Part shown: in pieces, positions 11,942 through 23,868 of the stretch
Layout of the letters: each line of letters begins with the position of its first letter
Numbering within the stretch: the first letter of the stretch is position 1
NCBI GenBank assembly: GCA_002914845.1
Contig: JXTC01000323.1
Location: 186,171-250,170 of the forward strand
Length of the DNA: 64,000 bases
DNA from: Trema orientale
Lineage: Eukaryota > Streptophyta > Magnoliopsida > Rosales > Cannabaceae
Direction: 5' to 3'
Translations under genes and position numbers: made by a program
Notes under the pieces: model-generated
What the model was told of the DNA's origin: nothing
Seen by the model: the letters and a program-made list of their open reading frames with translations, nothing else
The model's database searches: none

Positions 11942-12582
11942 TAACTGAGGAAGGAGTAGGTTGGTAAATTCTCTTTTCTACCTTCTACAAAATAAAAATA
12001 AAATAAAATATAAAAAAAATAGTCAAACATTTGAATTCAACTTTTAATAGTCTATTGAAAAGATGGACATGTTGGAGATTGGTTTTCTAATCAGATGTGG
12101 CTTCTCAAAATTGCTTTACGTGGTGTACTTGTCATTGTCATGGACTCATGGATTTTAGTAAGTGTCAAAAGATGAAAATTTAGTGACTAAAGTGACAACT
12201 GAATCAAAATGTTTTTTATCAATTTATGTTTTATTTTCAAAGTTGTGAACATTGTTACTTTGTTTTCAAATACAACTTTTATTAAAGAAAGAAAATAAGC
12301 AGTGTATGTGATTGGTATAAATTGGTTTAAAAAAAAAAAATTATTTACGCATGTGTGTATATGTCTTGTTAATTATTTTCTTCTTTTGCCAAATTGCTTA
12401 ATTAAATGGCCCTACTTGGAGTAACAGAATCTAAATTTGTCCAAAAATTAATAAAATATAGTGTACAATTTTTATTATATGCCGCAAATGCTGACAGCAT
12501 CTTGATCTTAAGAATTATGATCTAAAATCAAACATTTGGAGTCTACAAATGAATTTTGACCATGCTAACAGCTAACCCGATA

Positions 12583-12800
12583 CGTCTTGTGCAACTAAAC
12601 TTATATTCTCAGGCTGACTATAGGCTCGTGTCATGCTTGTGGTTGTTAATAATGTATTTAATTAACTCAATCAGTTCCCTTAAGTAATCTTTTCTTCTTT
12701 TTTTTTTTTTTTTGGACAATGCAAACTCAATACGTCTGTAATGTAAATTATTATATTCTCATGCCGACTATATATAGGCTCGTGTGCTTGTATTTATAAG
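12583..12800. repeat. Direct repeat pair in AT-rich DNA
   Basis: ATACGTCT.GT, TTATATTCTCA.GC.GACTAT and ATAGGCTCGTGT occur in the same order near 12578-12630 and 12731-12785. This is a partial tandem duplication with no gene. A T homopolymer lies between the copies. Confidence 0.5.
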
Positions 12801-13439
12801 TACTTTACATAATAAATTCCCTAATTAATACATGGTCTCATCAATTATCAAATATTCTATTGCTCAATTAAGGAAGTTCCATCTTGATTTAAGGTCCATT
12901 GGATTGAACCTTTAAACAACAGAGCACATAGAGATTCTTTCTATTATTTTTATGCTGTTAGATTGTGAATTATATTTGCTAGATTTCGGTGGGAAATTAA
13001 AAAAGAAAGAAAACACCAACTTGCTCATAAACTATTGTCAAATATGTTTGGATTGGAATTCCATTCAACCAATACTTCAAAATTAAATAAAGAGAAAAGT
13101 ATGATATATTATCAATCAGGCATATAAAATAATCTTTTGGAAAAAGAAAATTATTACTTGGATATACACTTTGGGGTCATTACATTCCGAGTTGATAGAA
13201 AAAAGAGGGCATGAGAAAGTTCGATGCACCCTCCTATTTGGACATGTGAGGAAATTAAGCTTTAAAATATCTATCATTGAAGTTCATGTATTTCGTAGTG
13301 GATCCCATAATGTAATTAGTTTATTATTTAATCCTCTGATGGATTTTGTCGTTTTTATCCAGTCCATCGTTGAGAATTCTCTATTTTTCAAACTCAAAAA
13401 TTGCGGTACTTTTGTCCCAAAAAATAAAAATAAAAAGCC

Positions 13440-13630
13440 GTCGGGGGTGCCCCGCACGTGCTATTCTTGGCACGTTGTGACTGCACAATTTTTGCTTGCC
13501 AATTATAGAAAGCAAAACTGTGTAACCAGGTCAAAGTCAAATAAGACCGAGATGGTCATTGGTCAATTTCAAAGGTTCCGTTTTGCTCACGTGTCGAGAC
13601 ACTGCACGTGGACGTGCCAATCTTGTATCA
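13440..13630. promoter_or_regulatory. Cluster of G-box and W-box motifs, no gene attached
   Basis: CACGTG occurs at 13455-13460, 13588-13593 and 13605-13610, with a further ACGTG at 13612-13616 and CACGTT at 13471-13476. GGTCAA occurs at 13529-13534 and 13561-13566. The stretch is locally GC-richer than its surroundings and is followed by a GA tract at 13655-13674. This is promoter-like, but no gene follows on either strand. The 155-codon frame over it starts at TTG and is not credible. Confidence 0.35.
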
Positions 13631-13944
13631 GACGGTAGTTACTTTAGCCCAAAAAGAGAGAGAGAGAGAGATAGAAAGAGAGCGACGGCCATAAATGAGG
13701 CCTTAATGATAACACATCCAGAAGCCCTACTAATATAACTATCTTTTTCTTGTTAAAAAACAAGGAAATGTTAATATAATAGAATTATAATTTGGTTAAT
13801 GAACTTGGTTGGATATTCACAAACTTTAATTTGATCATGATTAATGGACTAGCTTGCCAACCTTTTTATTTCTTACTACTTTTTACACATCTAGTCAATG
13901 ACCCTTTTTTTGTTTCTAGTCTTGGTTTTGATATCAGTGTTATA

Positions 13945-14302
13945 GGCTTTGTTTGTTTCACTCATTCAATTCCATTCAAATGAAAAACTTATTAGAATGA
14001 GTATTTGTTTTAATAATTTTAATTTTTCCATTCAAATGGTCTTTTAGAATAGGTGTTTGTTTCAACAACTAAGTTTTTCTATTCAATAGTCCATAAGTCA
14101 TATCAACTATTGGAATGAGTTTTTTGTATCTTAGAATAAGAATAGAACTTAGAAAGTGTTTTAGAATGGTCCATTCTAATATATTTCATTCTAATTATAA
14201 CTATTTCATTATTTCACTTCAAATGTCTCACATTCTAATTATAACCCGTTCCACAATTTTTATTTAAATACACACATTCAAATGGCTGAACCAAATGTGA
14301 CC
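13945..14302. mobile_element. GGAATG-rich MITE, copy 2 (degenerate)
   Basis: Left end GGCTTTGTTTGTTTCACTCA and right end GGCTGAACCAAATGTGACC are diverged forms of the family ends. The interior shows TTCCATTCAAATG, AGAATG.GT.TTTGTTT and ACACACATTCAAATG landmarks in the order seen in copy 1 and copy 3. Confidence 0.6.
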
Positions 14303-15132
14303 TACTTTTTCTAGTTATAGTTTTTTCCATTAGATTTTTCTTTAATATAATTTTAATAAGGCATTGTTGGGTTCTTTCCAATAGGAATGTTAAGGCATGT
14401 CCATGTGAGTCCTTTTTTCTTCCTTTTTTTTTTTTTTTAAGTAAGTTGTTTCGGTTCTTTTTCATAGGCTTAATTTGCGGATAGGTTCTTTATGTAACTT
14501 TAATTTATTCTATTCTATTTTATTTTATAGACAGTGTATGGTTTTCATTATTCCCTTCTATTGATCCAAAAAAAGAAAATATTACTTTAATTCATTTCCA
14601 AACTAATATACGAATTAGGTTTCAATTTACGATTTGGTTAAGTAACGAGTTTGGTCAATTTGTCTTATGTGTCGGAAGTGAGAGATTACAAGAATTATCG
14701 ATTATATAATGCCCAGCAACAATGTCCCAATTCTTTATTGTTTAAAAAAAGGCAAACTCTTCTTTAGAGGACCCAAATGCTCTAATTATATAATAGTCGC
14801 CCATAAGGCTTATCGTTTAATTTAACAAATATTTTGAATCTTTGATGGCTACACTACATATATTGTGACGATTCAAGTACTTCGTTCAATTATGTGTGAT
14901 TCATGGTACCACACGAGCTGAATAATCTATTTTTATAAAGGTATTTTATAGGTCAATTTAGTATTGATACATTGTGTTGCAACTGTGTTGTAACCATGTT
15001 GTGAGTAAGTCGCAGTTGTGGGGAAAAAAAAAAGTGAAAAATAATTCAGGCGTTCAATAAATTTAATTCACAAAATTGTTAGTGTTGTTTAAAACCAACA
15101 TCTAAGTGTTTGATAAATAATAGATTGTGTGT
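14303..15132. other. Intergenic, nothing recognised
   Basis: AT-rich DNA without a supported gene or repeat border. Confidence 0.5.
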
Positions 15133-15141
15133 GTTGTAAAA

Positions 15142-16054
15142 GGGTTAATGGTACCATTAGTCCTCAACCTATTACCATTTTGATATATTAGTCCTCAACT
15201 TTTTTTTTTTATGACATTTAAGTACTAAACGTTTCTCTTTTTGGCACCATTGATCCTTTTAGCATATTCCATCCGAGATTCTGTTAAAATTCATTTGAAT
15301 GAGAGAAAGTTTATACCATTGATCTCAATTTTTCAATTCTTTAACAATTTGGTCACTATTTTTTTGTATTCATATTTCTGATTAATAATATTGCATCTAC
15401 CAATCTTTCGGAAAATTAAAATTTTAAAAAATTAATTTTCTGAAAGATTGACAGATGTAATAACATAAAGAAATGAACATTTAATAAAAAACTATAAAAC
15501 TTTTCAAGTTTATTTGCTGTAAATTGTTAATTAATTTTTTAGAATAACCATTCATAATTACATGAACATTTAATAGATATAGTAGTATAAAAGCATGTAT
15601 GTGAAATTTTTTTAGTTTTAAAAATAGTAAGATAATTATTTTTTATTCATAAAGTTACTATAGTTTGATTTTGTTCATAAAGTTAATATAGTTTGACATA
15701 AACTAAAGTTTATTAGTATAATTTTTTTCTTTTCTGAATTTGATTTTTAAATAAACTGTCTATTTTATATCCGTCTTTGAATTTTAATTTTCTGAAAGAT
15801 TGGCAAATGCAATATTGTTAATCGGAAATATGTATACAAAAAAAATAGAGATCAGATTGTTAAACAATTGAAAAATCGAGATCAATGGTGCAAAATTTCT
15901 CTCATTCAAATAAATTTTAATAGAATCTTGGGGAATATGCCAAAAGGACCAATGGTGCCAAAAAGAAAAATATTTAGTACTTAAATGTCACAAAAAAAAT
16001 GTGACCAATATGCCAAAGTAGTAATATGTTGGGGACCAATGGTTCTATTAACCC
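15142..16054. mobile_element. Non-autonomous Mutator-type element with about 290-bp terminal inverted repeats
   Basis: The left arm (GGGTTAATGGTACCATTAGT onward) and right arm are long imperfect inverted repeats that pair through ATTGATCTCAATTTTTCAATT and continue to TTTCTGAAAGATTG near the centre. The flanks are GTTGTAAAA (15133-15141) and GTTGTAAAC (16055-16063), an 8-of-9 match, the 9-bp duplication expected of Mutator-type insertion. The roughly 340-bp centre is AT-rich and non-coding. Confidence 0.8.
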
Positions 16055-16313
16055 GTTGTAAACTAATATTTTATGTAATTTATATTATAATAACAGAATT
16101 AGTTTTGAAAAACATTATGCTTCTCAAATTCTGCTTAAAATATCAGTTACATAGTAACTTTTAAAATCTGCTGACCAAAGTAAGAACTTACCAAATATAT
16201 TTTTCTCTAACTACTTTTAAAAGCTAAAAGCAACATCTAGAATCAATCTCAAACCCAATAATTCTCATGTTGCATGTTTTGTTTAAAAAGCATGAACTTT
16301 GGAATTTTAATAA

Positions 16314-16690
16314 GGGTGAACTGGAAAAAAAAAAAAAAAAAAAAACCCTTAAGTTTGAGTTTTCTGTAATTTAAATCTTGAAGCTTGAACTCTGCAAAAT
16401 AATACCTTGAGATTAAGAGTTTTTGAAAATTAATACCCTAAATTGACTTTTTGACTAATTTTAGTAACAAAAAATAATAATATCCTCTATTAAAATTGGA
16501 TTAATCTTTATTATTCTCCTTAATTTTGAGGATATTATTATTTTTATTGGTCAAAGTTATTCAAAAATTCAACTCAGGGTATTAATTTTCAGAATTTCTT
16601 AATCTCAAGGTATTATTTGGCAGAGTCTAAACTTTAGGATTTAAATTGCAGAACACATAAACATCAGGGTATTTTTTTTGCAGTTTACCG
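16314..16690. mobile_element. Mutator-type MITE, 377 bp foldback
   Basis: Almost fully palindromic. The arms share TTAATCTCAAGGTATTATTT, GGGTATTAATTTTCA and TTTAAATT.CAGAA landmarks in opposite orientation; the ends are GGGTGAACTGGAAAA and, inverted, CGGTAAACTGCAAAA. Flanked by TTTTAATAA (16305-16313) and TTCTAATAA (16691-16699), 8 of 9 matching. A half copy of the same family adjoins the assembly gap at 21547. Confidence 0.8.
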
Positions 16691-16699
16691 TTCTAATAA

Positions 16700-18759
16700 A
16701 AAGTACACTTCTTGCTTGGTTTACATTGTGTGCAAATACCAAAAACATCTATTAGGTTTTAACAAAATACTAGTTTTCTCCCCTATGATTTTCGTAATAC
16801 AAAATATACTCTTTGTTCCAGAGTCCTCTTTTTTTGTTTAATTAGAGAAAATTAATTAAATATAAAAATTTAATCAAAGATAAGCAAGATAGTAGTAGAA
16901 ATGACATAGAAAGTATTCGTAAAATTGGATCAAATATATATCTTAAACAATATTTGTTAAAATTACATTGTAAAATGACACTAATATCGTTAGTCAAAGT
17001 TAATAAAACAGTCCTAATTACTTCCTTAACGTCCAAACTTTTAATTTTTTAAACAAAAAATTTTGTATGTTTTTACTTATTAATTTGAATAATTGATATT
17101 TAAATTATTTGGTTGTAAGTTTAACGAACAAATTAAGGTTAGTTTGGTCATTTTCAGATAAAGATTGGCAAAAGTTAATAAAAATTTGTCATATTGAATA
17201 ATTTTGATCTAATTTGACAAACTAAAGGGATAAAATTTGTGTTTCTAAAAACAAAAAGGAGAAAACTGGTATTTTGTAAAAATACAAGCAATAATTTTGG
17301 TATTTTCCCTTATATTTGTAACAAAAAAGGTACCATTCGAATGGAATTACATTATGATTAAATGAAGGAATTATTATTCTTTTCTAGCTATCACCGAAAG
17401 AATAACCCTTCCAATCTTAATTCATATTTTAAAATACCCAACTTTTTCTTTTCTGTCCCACCAAAACACCTAAAATTTTTTGTCAAACATAAGATTTATT
17501 CCATTTCTTTCTAATATTTTTAAATTTTAATCAAATAATGAAATATCATTAATATTTCTTTTATAACTCCATTCTATGAACCAAACACACACTTCTTTCT
17601 TTCTTTTTTTTCTTTTTTCCTTTATGAGTACATAAGTTTTTATAATGAATTGCTATAGATCAGAATGAGCATTAAGAATATTCTCAATTTTGTTAACAAA
17701 TGAAAATATGTTAACGGTTAGTGGCATCGAAGAATTAGCACGAATGAAGTTACATGCTGTGCGGCCAACAATGACAGTAATATATATATATATATACATA
17801 CTATATATATATATTTCTTTTTTGAGTTCAACAGTAAATATAATGTTACATACCGAATAAAAAAATAATACCAATTAATATGTTATGAATTGTCATTTAC
17901 AGAAACTTGCATCTTACTAACTGAATAACTAATAATTCTTATATTAATTAGTGTAAAAATAAGATGCGTAGCGTTATCAGCAAGTCTATGAATAAGATAG
18001 GAGAAAACTTAGAATAGATGATGAAAAGAAACAAAGAGAGACTATAGATATATAGATGAAGGGTCATATATGTGTAGGGAATATGATCTTGAGCCGTAAT
18101 GGGGAACCAAGTACAAGTAGCTACAAATGGAGAACCTTTTTAACCAATCTAGCTAACTACCTTATTAAATTAAATGCCCAAATTTCATAAAGAGAATTGA
18201 GTACATGATTGATTAAACAAGTTGGGCAAAATCACCATCCAAATCCAATAAAGATACAACTCAAACCAACCAAAAAGCAACATACAAATATGAAAGCTAT
18301 TTTAGTGGCTTTACATTGAGATTTATTGGGGTTGAGCCACTAGATNNACAATGAATGTAAAGTTAATCTAATCCAAAAAAAAATACATATATATTTCAAA
18401 AATAAATAAATAAAAATGGGGGGTTGTGAGTGACTCACCTTCCCTGAAGGGGCACTAAAAGTGTTGAGTGCAAGTTGAGAGAGAGATGGAGAGAGATGTG
18501 GGGCATATCCACACAGGTTAATGGGTTAATTGACTTTATGAGAGACTTATCCGAAAGAAAACAATGTTTGAGTGAATTGTCTAGGACCAATGAATCGCCA
18601 TTACCTCTCCATCGTACTAATCGGTCCTTTTCACTTGTCGACTTCTTCGCCGATTAATCGTTCATTCCATTATCATGCCTTTTCTTGTTCTAGCTTTGTT
18701 AATTTCTAATTATGAAATATTACAAAATTATTTATGGAATTCTTTCTCAGATAAACTAT
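16700..18759. other. Intergenic, AT-rich
   Basis: No gene supported. A (TA)n microsatellite lies at 17778-17797 with a second at 17802-17813. A two-base gap (NN) lies at 18346-18347. A possible remnant of the GGAATG MITE family lies around 17335-17590 (ATTCGAATGGAATTAC on the left, TTCTATGAACCAAAC on the right) but is too decayed to delimit. Confidence 0.45.
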
Positions 18760-19120
18760 GGCCCCGTTTGTTTCGCCTATTTGAATGTGTGTATTTGAAT
18801 GGAAATTGTGGAATGGGTTATAATTGGAATGGAAGACATTTGAATGGAAAAAAATAGTGGAATGGGTTATAATTAGAATGGGAGTATTGGAATGAACCAT
18901 TCAAAAACACCTCTTCCCCTCCATTCTCATCCAAGACACAAAAATCCTTTCAAATAGTTGATGTGACTGATGAACCATTTGAATGGAAAAACTAAATTGT
19001 TGAAACAAACACTCATTCCAAAAGACCATTTGAATGGAAAATTTAGAGTTGTTGAAACAAACACCAATTCAAATGGATTTTCCATTCCAATGGAATGGAA
19101 TGGGCGAACCAAACGGCCCC
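18760..19120. mobile_element. GGAATG-rich MITE, copy 3 (best preserved)
   Basis: The left end GGCCCCGTTTGTTTCGCC and the inverted right end GGGGCCGTTTGGTTCGCC are near-identical terminal repeats. Flanked by TAT at 18757-18759 and 19121-19123. The interior is a foldback of GAATGG/CCATTC motifs. A 3-bp duplication and GGCC-GTTTGG ends suggest a Harbinger-like family, but TAT is not the usual TWA target, so the superfamily stays open. Confidence 0.75.
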
Positions 19121-21105
19121 TATGTATTTTAGGAAATTTCGACCCTAAAGCTAGTAAATAAAAACACAAATTTATACTCTAAAAAAACAGAAGTTAAAAA
19201 AAAAAAAAAAAAAAAAAAAAACTGACAAATATAAACTTAAAGTACTGACGAAACAAAAGAAAATGTTGCTTAATTAAATAGCCAAACGGGATAAAAACTT
19301 CGATAATTTTTATTTTGTTTTGTAACAGTTTTTTTTAAGTAAGTTTATATTTGTCGAGTTATTCAGTGTAAATAGAGGGTAAAATTGTATTTTTACTATA
19401 TAATTTTAACACGTTAGGTTGACCATATAATATTTGATTGATTTATTTGGACTAGAGTTTCCCCAAACACAAGATTTTTCTTTTTTCTTTTTTTTTTTTT
19501 TGGCAAAAGAGTGAAACCATAGGATTAGAGCTGTGCAATTTTCTAAAAAATTAAACGGTTAAGGCCCATCCCCACCCGTGTAAAAGGAGCGGGCGCAGGG
19601 TGGAGAATCCTCGGTAGATTTGAGTACTGATAGAAACTCGCAAATATATATGTTGAGTAGCTTTATTGCCACATCTTAGTTTATTTTCTTTACACCTTAA
19701 CTAAATTCATCCCATTTAAAATTAAAAAATCTAATCAGTCTTTATTATACCAGTAAATGTTCCAAAATAGCCCCTACAGTTAACATCCCTCTTTACCTTT
19801 TCCCACCCATGATCATCATCATCACCATCTTTCTTCTTTTTCATCATCATCTCAACCTTTTACCCACTGAGTCTAAAATTATTCCTATAACTTTCTCCAT
19901 CCATCTCATTGTTCGAGCTTTACTTTGATTTCAACCTTTTTTCAGTCATTGGGTAGGTTTATTTCTGCTTTCAAATTTCATTTCGATTACACTGGACGCT
20001 TGGCTTGGTTTGGCCTTTCATTTTATTTTAACTACATGCCCCGTTATCGAGAAAAAAATCAGAATAAATTAATGTAAATTAACAAAAATACAAATAATCA
20101 ATTACTTCCTCCATGATTAATAAGTCAGTTTAATACCAAATATAAACTTGAAATATAATACCGATTCTATTCAAATCTAGGATGATGTAGGTTTGTTTAT
20201 TTTAAACGAGATCATGCTGTGGATAGTGAATAACATTTGTTAACTAAGGTGTGTAAGGAAGTGTTTTTTTTTTTTTAGTCATCAGCTGTGTGTGGTATAA
20301 ATATTTCAAGTTTTTTTGTACTTAGAAGTAATTTTATATGAGGTTATTTCTGTAATAAAAATATATAATAAAATAAGGTGTGGGAAACGCTGGGATGGCA
20401 ATCAAACTACGTTTTTTCTTCCTTTTACCTAATGATTATTATCCGTAATTAAAATCTAAATCTATAATTAACTTAAAACAACATTATAAATCAAATAAAC
20501 ACCCTTAAGTTTATCTTTTGTTTATTTGTTAATTATATGTACATATATATATACATATATAATGGGGATTATATTTGCACCCAAAGTAGCATAAAGGCAC
20601 CCTTTTTTTCTCAAAATTTTTTATTACTTATTTATCCTTAAGTGAAAAAACTAAAACATACAATTATATACCCTTTTAATTAACTTTTATAAATTAGCAT
20701 TTAATAATCACTCATCGTATCACAATTAAAAATCCTAAACTCTCTTCATAAGTTTCTACTCCCAATCCATTTTTTTTGTTCATCAATGGAACAATATAAT
20801 GGTGAATCTTAATTATTTTATGTTGAAAAGAAAATTAAAACCAAAATTAACAAGTAAGTGAATGATGCAGTTCAAAAGCTTCAAGTCAAGTTATTAATTG
20901 AGAGCGGAGAAAAGAGTATACAGTGGTTGTCTTTTGCACGGTATATAATATACTAGGTATTATTCTACTTTTATCTCGAATACTTTTCTTCATAACCTTT
21001 GTTTTTCGACTGAAATTTAATTCATTAAAGAGGAAAAAAGGCTGGAAGGCTTACAAGAGAAAACCAGTTATATAACGAGACCAGTTCTTACTTTCCAGAA
21101 ACTAA
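19121..21105. other. Intergenic with decayed repeat pieces
   Basis: A-homopolymer at 19197-19220. GC-richer fragments around 19560-19620 (CCCATCCCCACCCG, GGAGCGGGCGCAGGG) and again at 21730-21800 resemble internal pieces of hAT-like repeats but have no recognisable ends. No gene. Confidence 0.35.
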
Positions 21106-21114
21106 TTTATGTAT

Positions 21115-21295
21115 GAGTAATGCTAGGGATACAAAAAATTTATACCAAAAACTTATACCACATGATGTGGCATTCAATTCAACCATTAAATTTTAAATGG
21201 TGTGATCCCACTTTAAATTAGATAGTAATTGAAATGGATGACACATCATTGGTGTAAATATTTTGCGTAATTTTTTAGTATCCTAATCATTACCT
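21115..21295. mobile_element. Mutator-type MITE, about 181 bp
   Basis: The left end GAGTAATGCTAGGGATAC pairs with the inverted right end GTAATGATTAGGATAC; the arms continue with CAAAAAATTTATACC / TAAAAAATTACGC and CCACATGATGTGGCA / CCAATGATGTGTCA. Exact 9-bp direct repeat TTTATGTAT at 21106-21114 and 21296-21304. Confidence 0.8.
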
Positions 21296-21462
21296 TTTAT
21301 GTATATATGTGTGCATGTGTATGTTTATCAATATATTTATTGTTTATATTTGTGTATCCCTATGATTAATATTTCAAGTCACTTATTTGTTGTTTCACTT
21401 GGGATTAATTGGAACCCACTTTGCTTGACAAAATTTACATACGAAAAAAACTGATCGAACTA

Positions 21463-21546
21463 NNNNNNNNNNNNNNNNNNNNNNNNNNNNNNNNNNNNNN
21501 NNNNNNNNNNNNNNNNNNNNNNNNNNNNNNNNNNNNNNNNNNNNNN
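21463..21546. other. Assembly gap (84 N)
   Basis: A run of N. The true length is unknown. The DNA to its right is the right half of a MITE, so the left half of that element is probably inside the gap. Confidence 1.
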
Positions 21547-21677
21547 GTCAAAAAATATGTCCAGGGTATTAATTTTCAGAAATTTTTAATCTCAGGGTAT
21601 TATTTTGCAGAGTCCAAACTTCAGGGTTTAAATTGTAGAACACTCAAACTTTAGAGTATTTTTTTGCAGTTACCCCT
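21547..21677. mobile_element. Right half of a Mutator-type MITE, cut by the gap
   Basis: Collinear with 16560-16690 of the complete element: CAGGGTATTAATTTTCAGAA, ATCTCAGGGTATTATTTTG, CAGAGTCCAAACTTCAGGG and a terminal TTTTTTGCAGTTACCCC. The left arm is missing in the N run. Confidence 0.75.
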
Positions 21678-22119
21678 TTATAAAAAGAAAAAATATGAGA
21701 AGTCCACCTTACATTGGGTATGAAAACCTCATCTCGCCCCGGATTCTAATATCTTTCCCTGAAATCCTGTCCCATTAGAGGTGGGGAGCCACCATCCCTA
21801 TGTATTACAGAAAATGTGATTTAATAAGTGAGACCGTATAAAATATATATCAAGGAATATAATAAATGTGAGACCTCTCTTTTTTCACTTATCACCTCTT
21901 TTCTAGATAGACCATTCTTTAAAATCCAAAGTTGGATACTCTTTTAACTCACCATATTCAAAAGTTTCTCATTCCAAAATTAGTCATTAATTTTTTTTTA
22001 AAAAAATCAATTGAAATTTCTTTTCCCATAAATTAGTTTTGAAAATCTCCAAATTTTTTGTCTTCTTCTTCAATCTTTTGATTTGTTTTTCAATTAAGTT
22101 ACGCACAAACATACTTTCA

Positions 22120-22960
22120 TGTCTAGCACAACTTATTTATTAGAACTGATAATTTGTGAAACAATACGATAATACGAATCAAATCCCGTACGGAGTTAGC
22201 AGGTTTGGGTTTAGCTTAAAGCATTTGGACAAAATCGGTTGAACCCATGAACCCGTCTATTAAACAGGTCGCACAATTAGTCATCGCGCTTGTTGAAAAG
22301 CTAGTGGTGCGAAGCTATCATGCGCTGGATTATGAATGAACGTCTCTAAGTCAAAATTTGGGTTAGAAAAGATGCATGTGCCCGCTGCACATTTGCCACC
22401 CAACAGTAAGGGATTGTCCCCAAAGGCACGTGCTGTTGGTGAAGTCGCGTGGCAGATGAGCTATGCGGGCTGTCTTGAAGTACAATTCCTACTGAGCGGC
22501 AGGTTCGGATTGACCTACTAACTTGGAACTGACTCGTTTATTAAACAAGTCAATTGCAGGTCCACTCGTATATGACCCAGATAACACCTATTCAAAAATT
22601 TATTTTTACTATGTATTTTTGGACACATTTTTATAATTTATAAAAAAAAAAAAAAAAACTTTGTTATGCACATGTATTGAGATTTTATGTGCTTTTTATT
22701 TGTTCTTGCTAAATATTTGTATTTTAAGGTCGTATAGCATCTTTGAATTTATGTTAAATATGTTTTTAAAAAATATATTTTAGCTAATTTAGATTAAACA
22801 GATTAAAGAGTCATGTCGGGTTGACTTGATCTGAATATTATACATTTGAATAAACTGGTTACACGAGTTAGGTCAAATCAACCATTTATAAATGGATCGT
22901 ATTAGGGTTAGAATTTCTAGCACGATTATCAAACGAGTCGGATTTGGGTTGAAGTATGTA
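22120..22960. repeat. Degenerate dispersed repeat with ACCCGT / AACGAGTC motifs
   Basis: Recurrent phrases such as GAACCCGTCTATTAAACAGG, GACTCGTTTATTAAACAAG, GTCGGGTTGACTTGATC and AAACGAGTCGGATTTGGG are typical of the inner parts of plant hAT-like non-autonomous repeats. No terminal repeats or target duplication were seen. The 61-codon open frame inside is a by-product. Confidence 0.3.
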
Positions 22961-23381
22961 TTGTTATACATATACATTAATATGCTCACAATTTCTCACG
23001 CATGAGGATCCATTCCCATATGAAAAAAACGTCTCAATTGCTAAAATAGTTGCTCTTTGTGGCCTCCACTTTTAATTAGAAAAGATCAAAATTAAAATAA
23101 AGATATTGTTTTTTTTTAAATGAAATAAAGATATAGTTGGAATAAGAAGTTTAAAAGGAGATATAGATAAAATAAGAGAGTAGAATAAATAATAGAATAA
23201 ACAAGCAAGTAGGACAAGTAAGAGGAACGACCTGATTCTCAAGCTCATTCGCTTATTATAATGTAATAGATATATATATATATTATAGTAATAATGAGTA
23301 AGATATACACAGCACAACCTCGTTTTGAAAGATAAGTTTGGATTGAATATACACAGTATGAAATCCCTCTCTGATACCACT

Positions 23382-23868
23382 TGCTAGGAATGAATATGGG
23401 ATTACAAATACCAAACACAAACCCTAGATCATTCATGCAAAACTGATAGGCAAGGATTCATTGAGCATACCTGAGTCCATGATAGATGACTGTAATCTGG
23501 ATATTGAACCGAAGGCAGAAGTGTCAGAAATTAACTTTAATTACTAGAGGGTTTGGTCTTCTACACAACCTAATCCCTAAAACACTCAGATGGAACTCTC
23601 TGCAACTGATGGCAGGCCACAGAGAGATTGAGCGTACGTGAAAAGGTAGTGGGGACCATAACTCTAATATTATCTTTATATAGTCCCTTGTTGGGTATCT
23701 ATCACACCCAACTGGGTGACTAATAGGGTATCCACATTGGTATCCATATCCAGTTAGATATCCTGACCCAGTCTTATTAAATCACTTATTGGGTCTGCTT
23801 TAGAATAATATAGCCCAATACAATTGTTAAAATACGTGGCCTAACATAGGAAATAAAATTTTCTAACA
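23382..23868 (-). mobile_element. Ty1/copia LTR fossil related to the element at 30.4-39.0 kb
   Basis: A 487-bp LTR, TG...CA bounded, clearly similar along its length to the two LTRs of the large element (shared CTAGATCATTCATGCAAAAC, CTAAAACACTCAGATGGA and TTAAATCACTTATTGGGT). Read on the minus strand, the primer-binding-site motif TGGTATCAGAG lies just to its left and a polypurine-like AAGTGGGAGAT just to its right. It is therefore flanked by internal-type sequence on both sides rather than being a simple solo LTR. No target duplication is seen next to it. A fossil. Confidence 0.75.

Noticed and set aside
13171-13638. 155-codon open frame on the plus strand
   Set aside because: It starts at TTG, crosses a motif-rich non-coding stretch, has no recognisable domain and no splice context.
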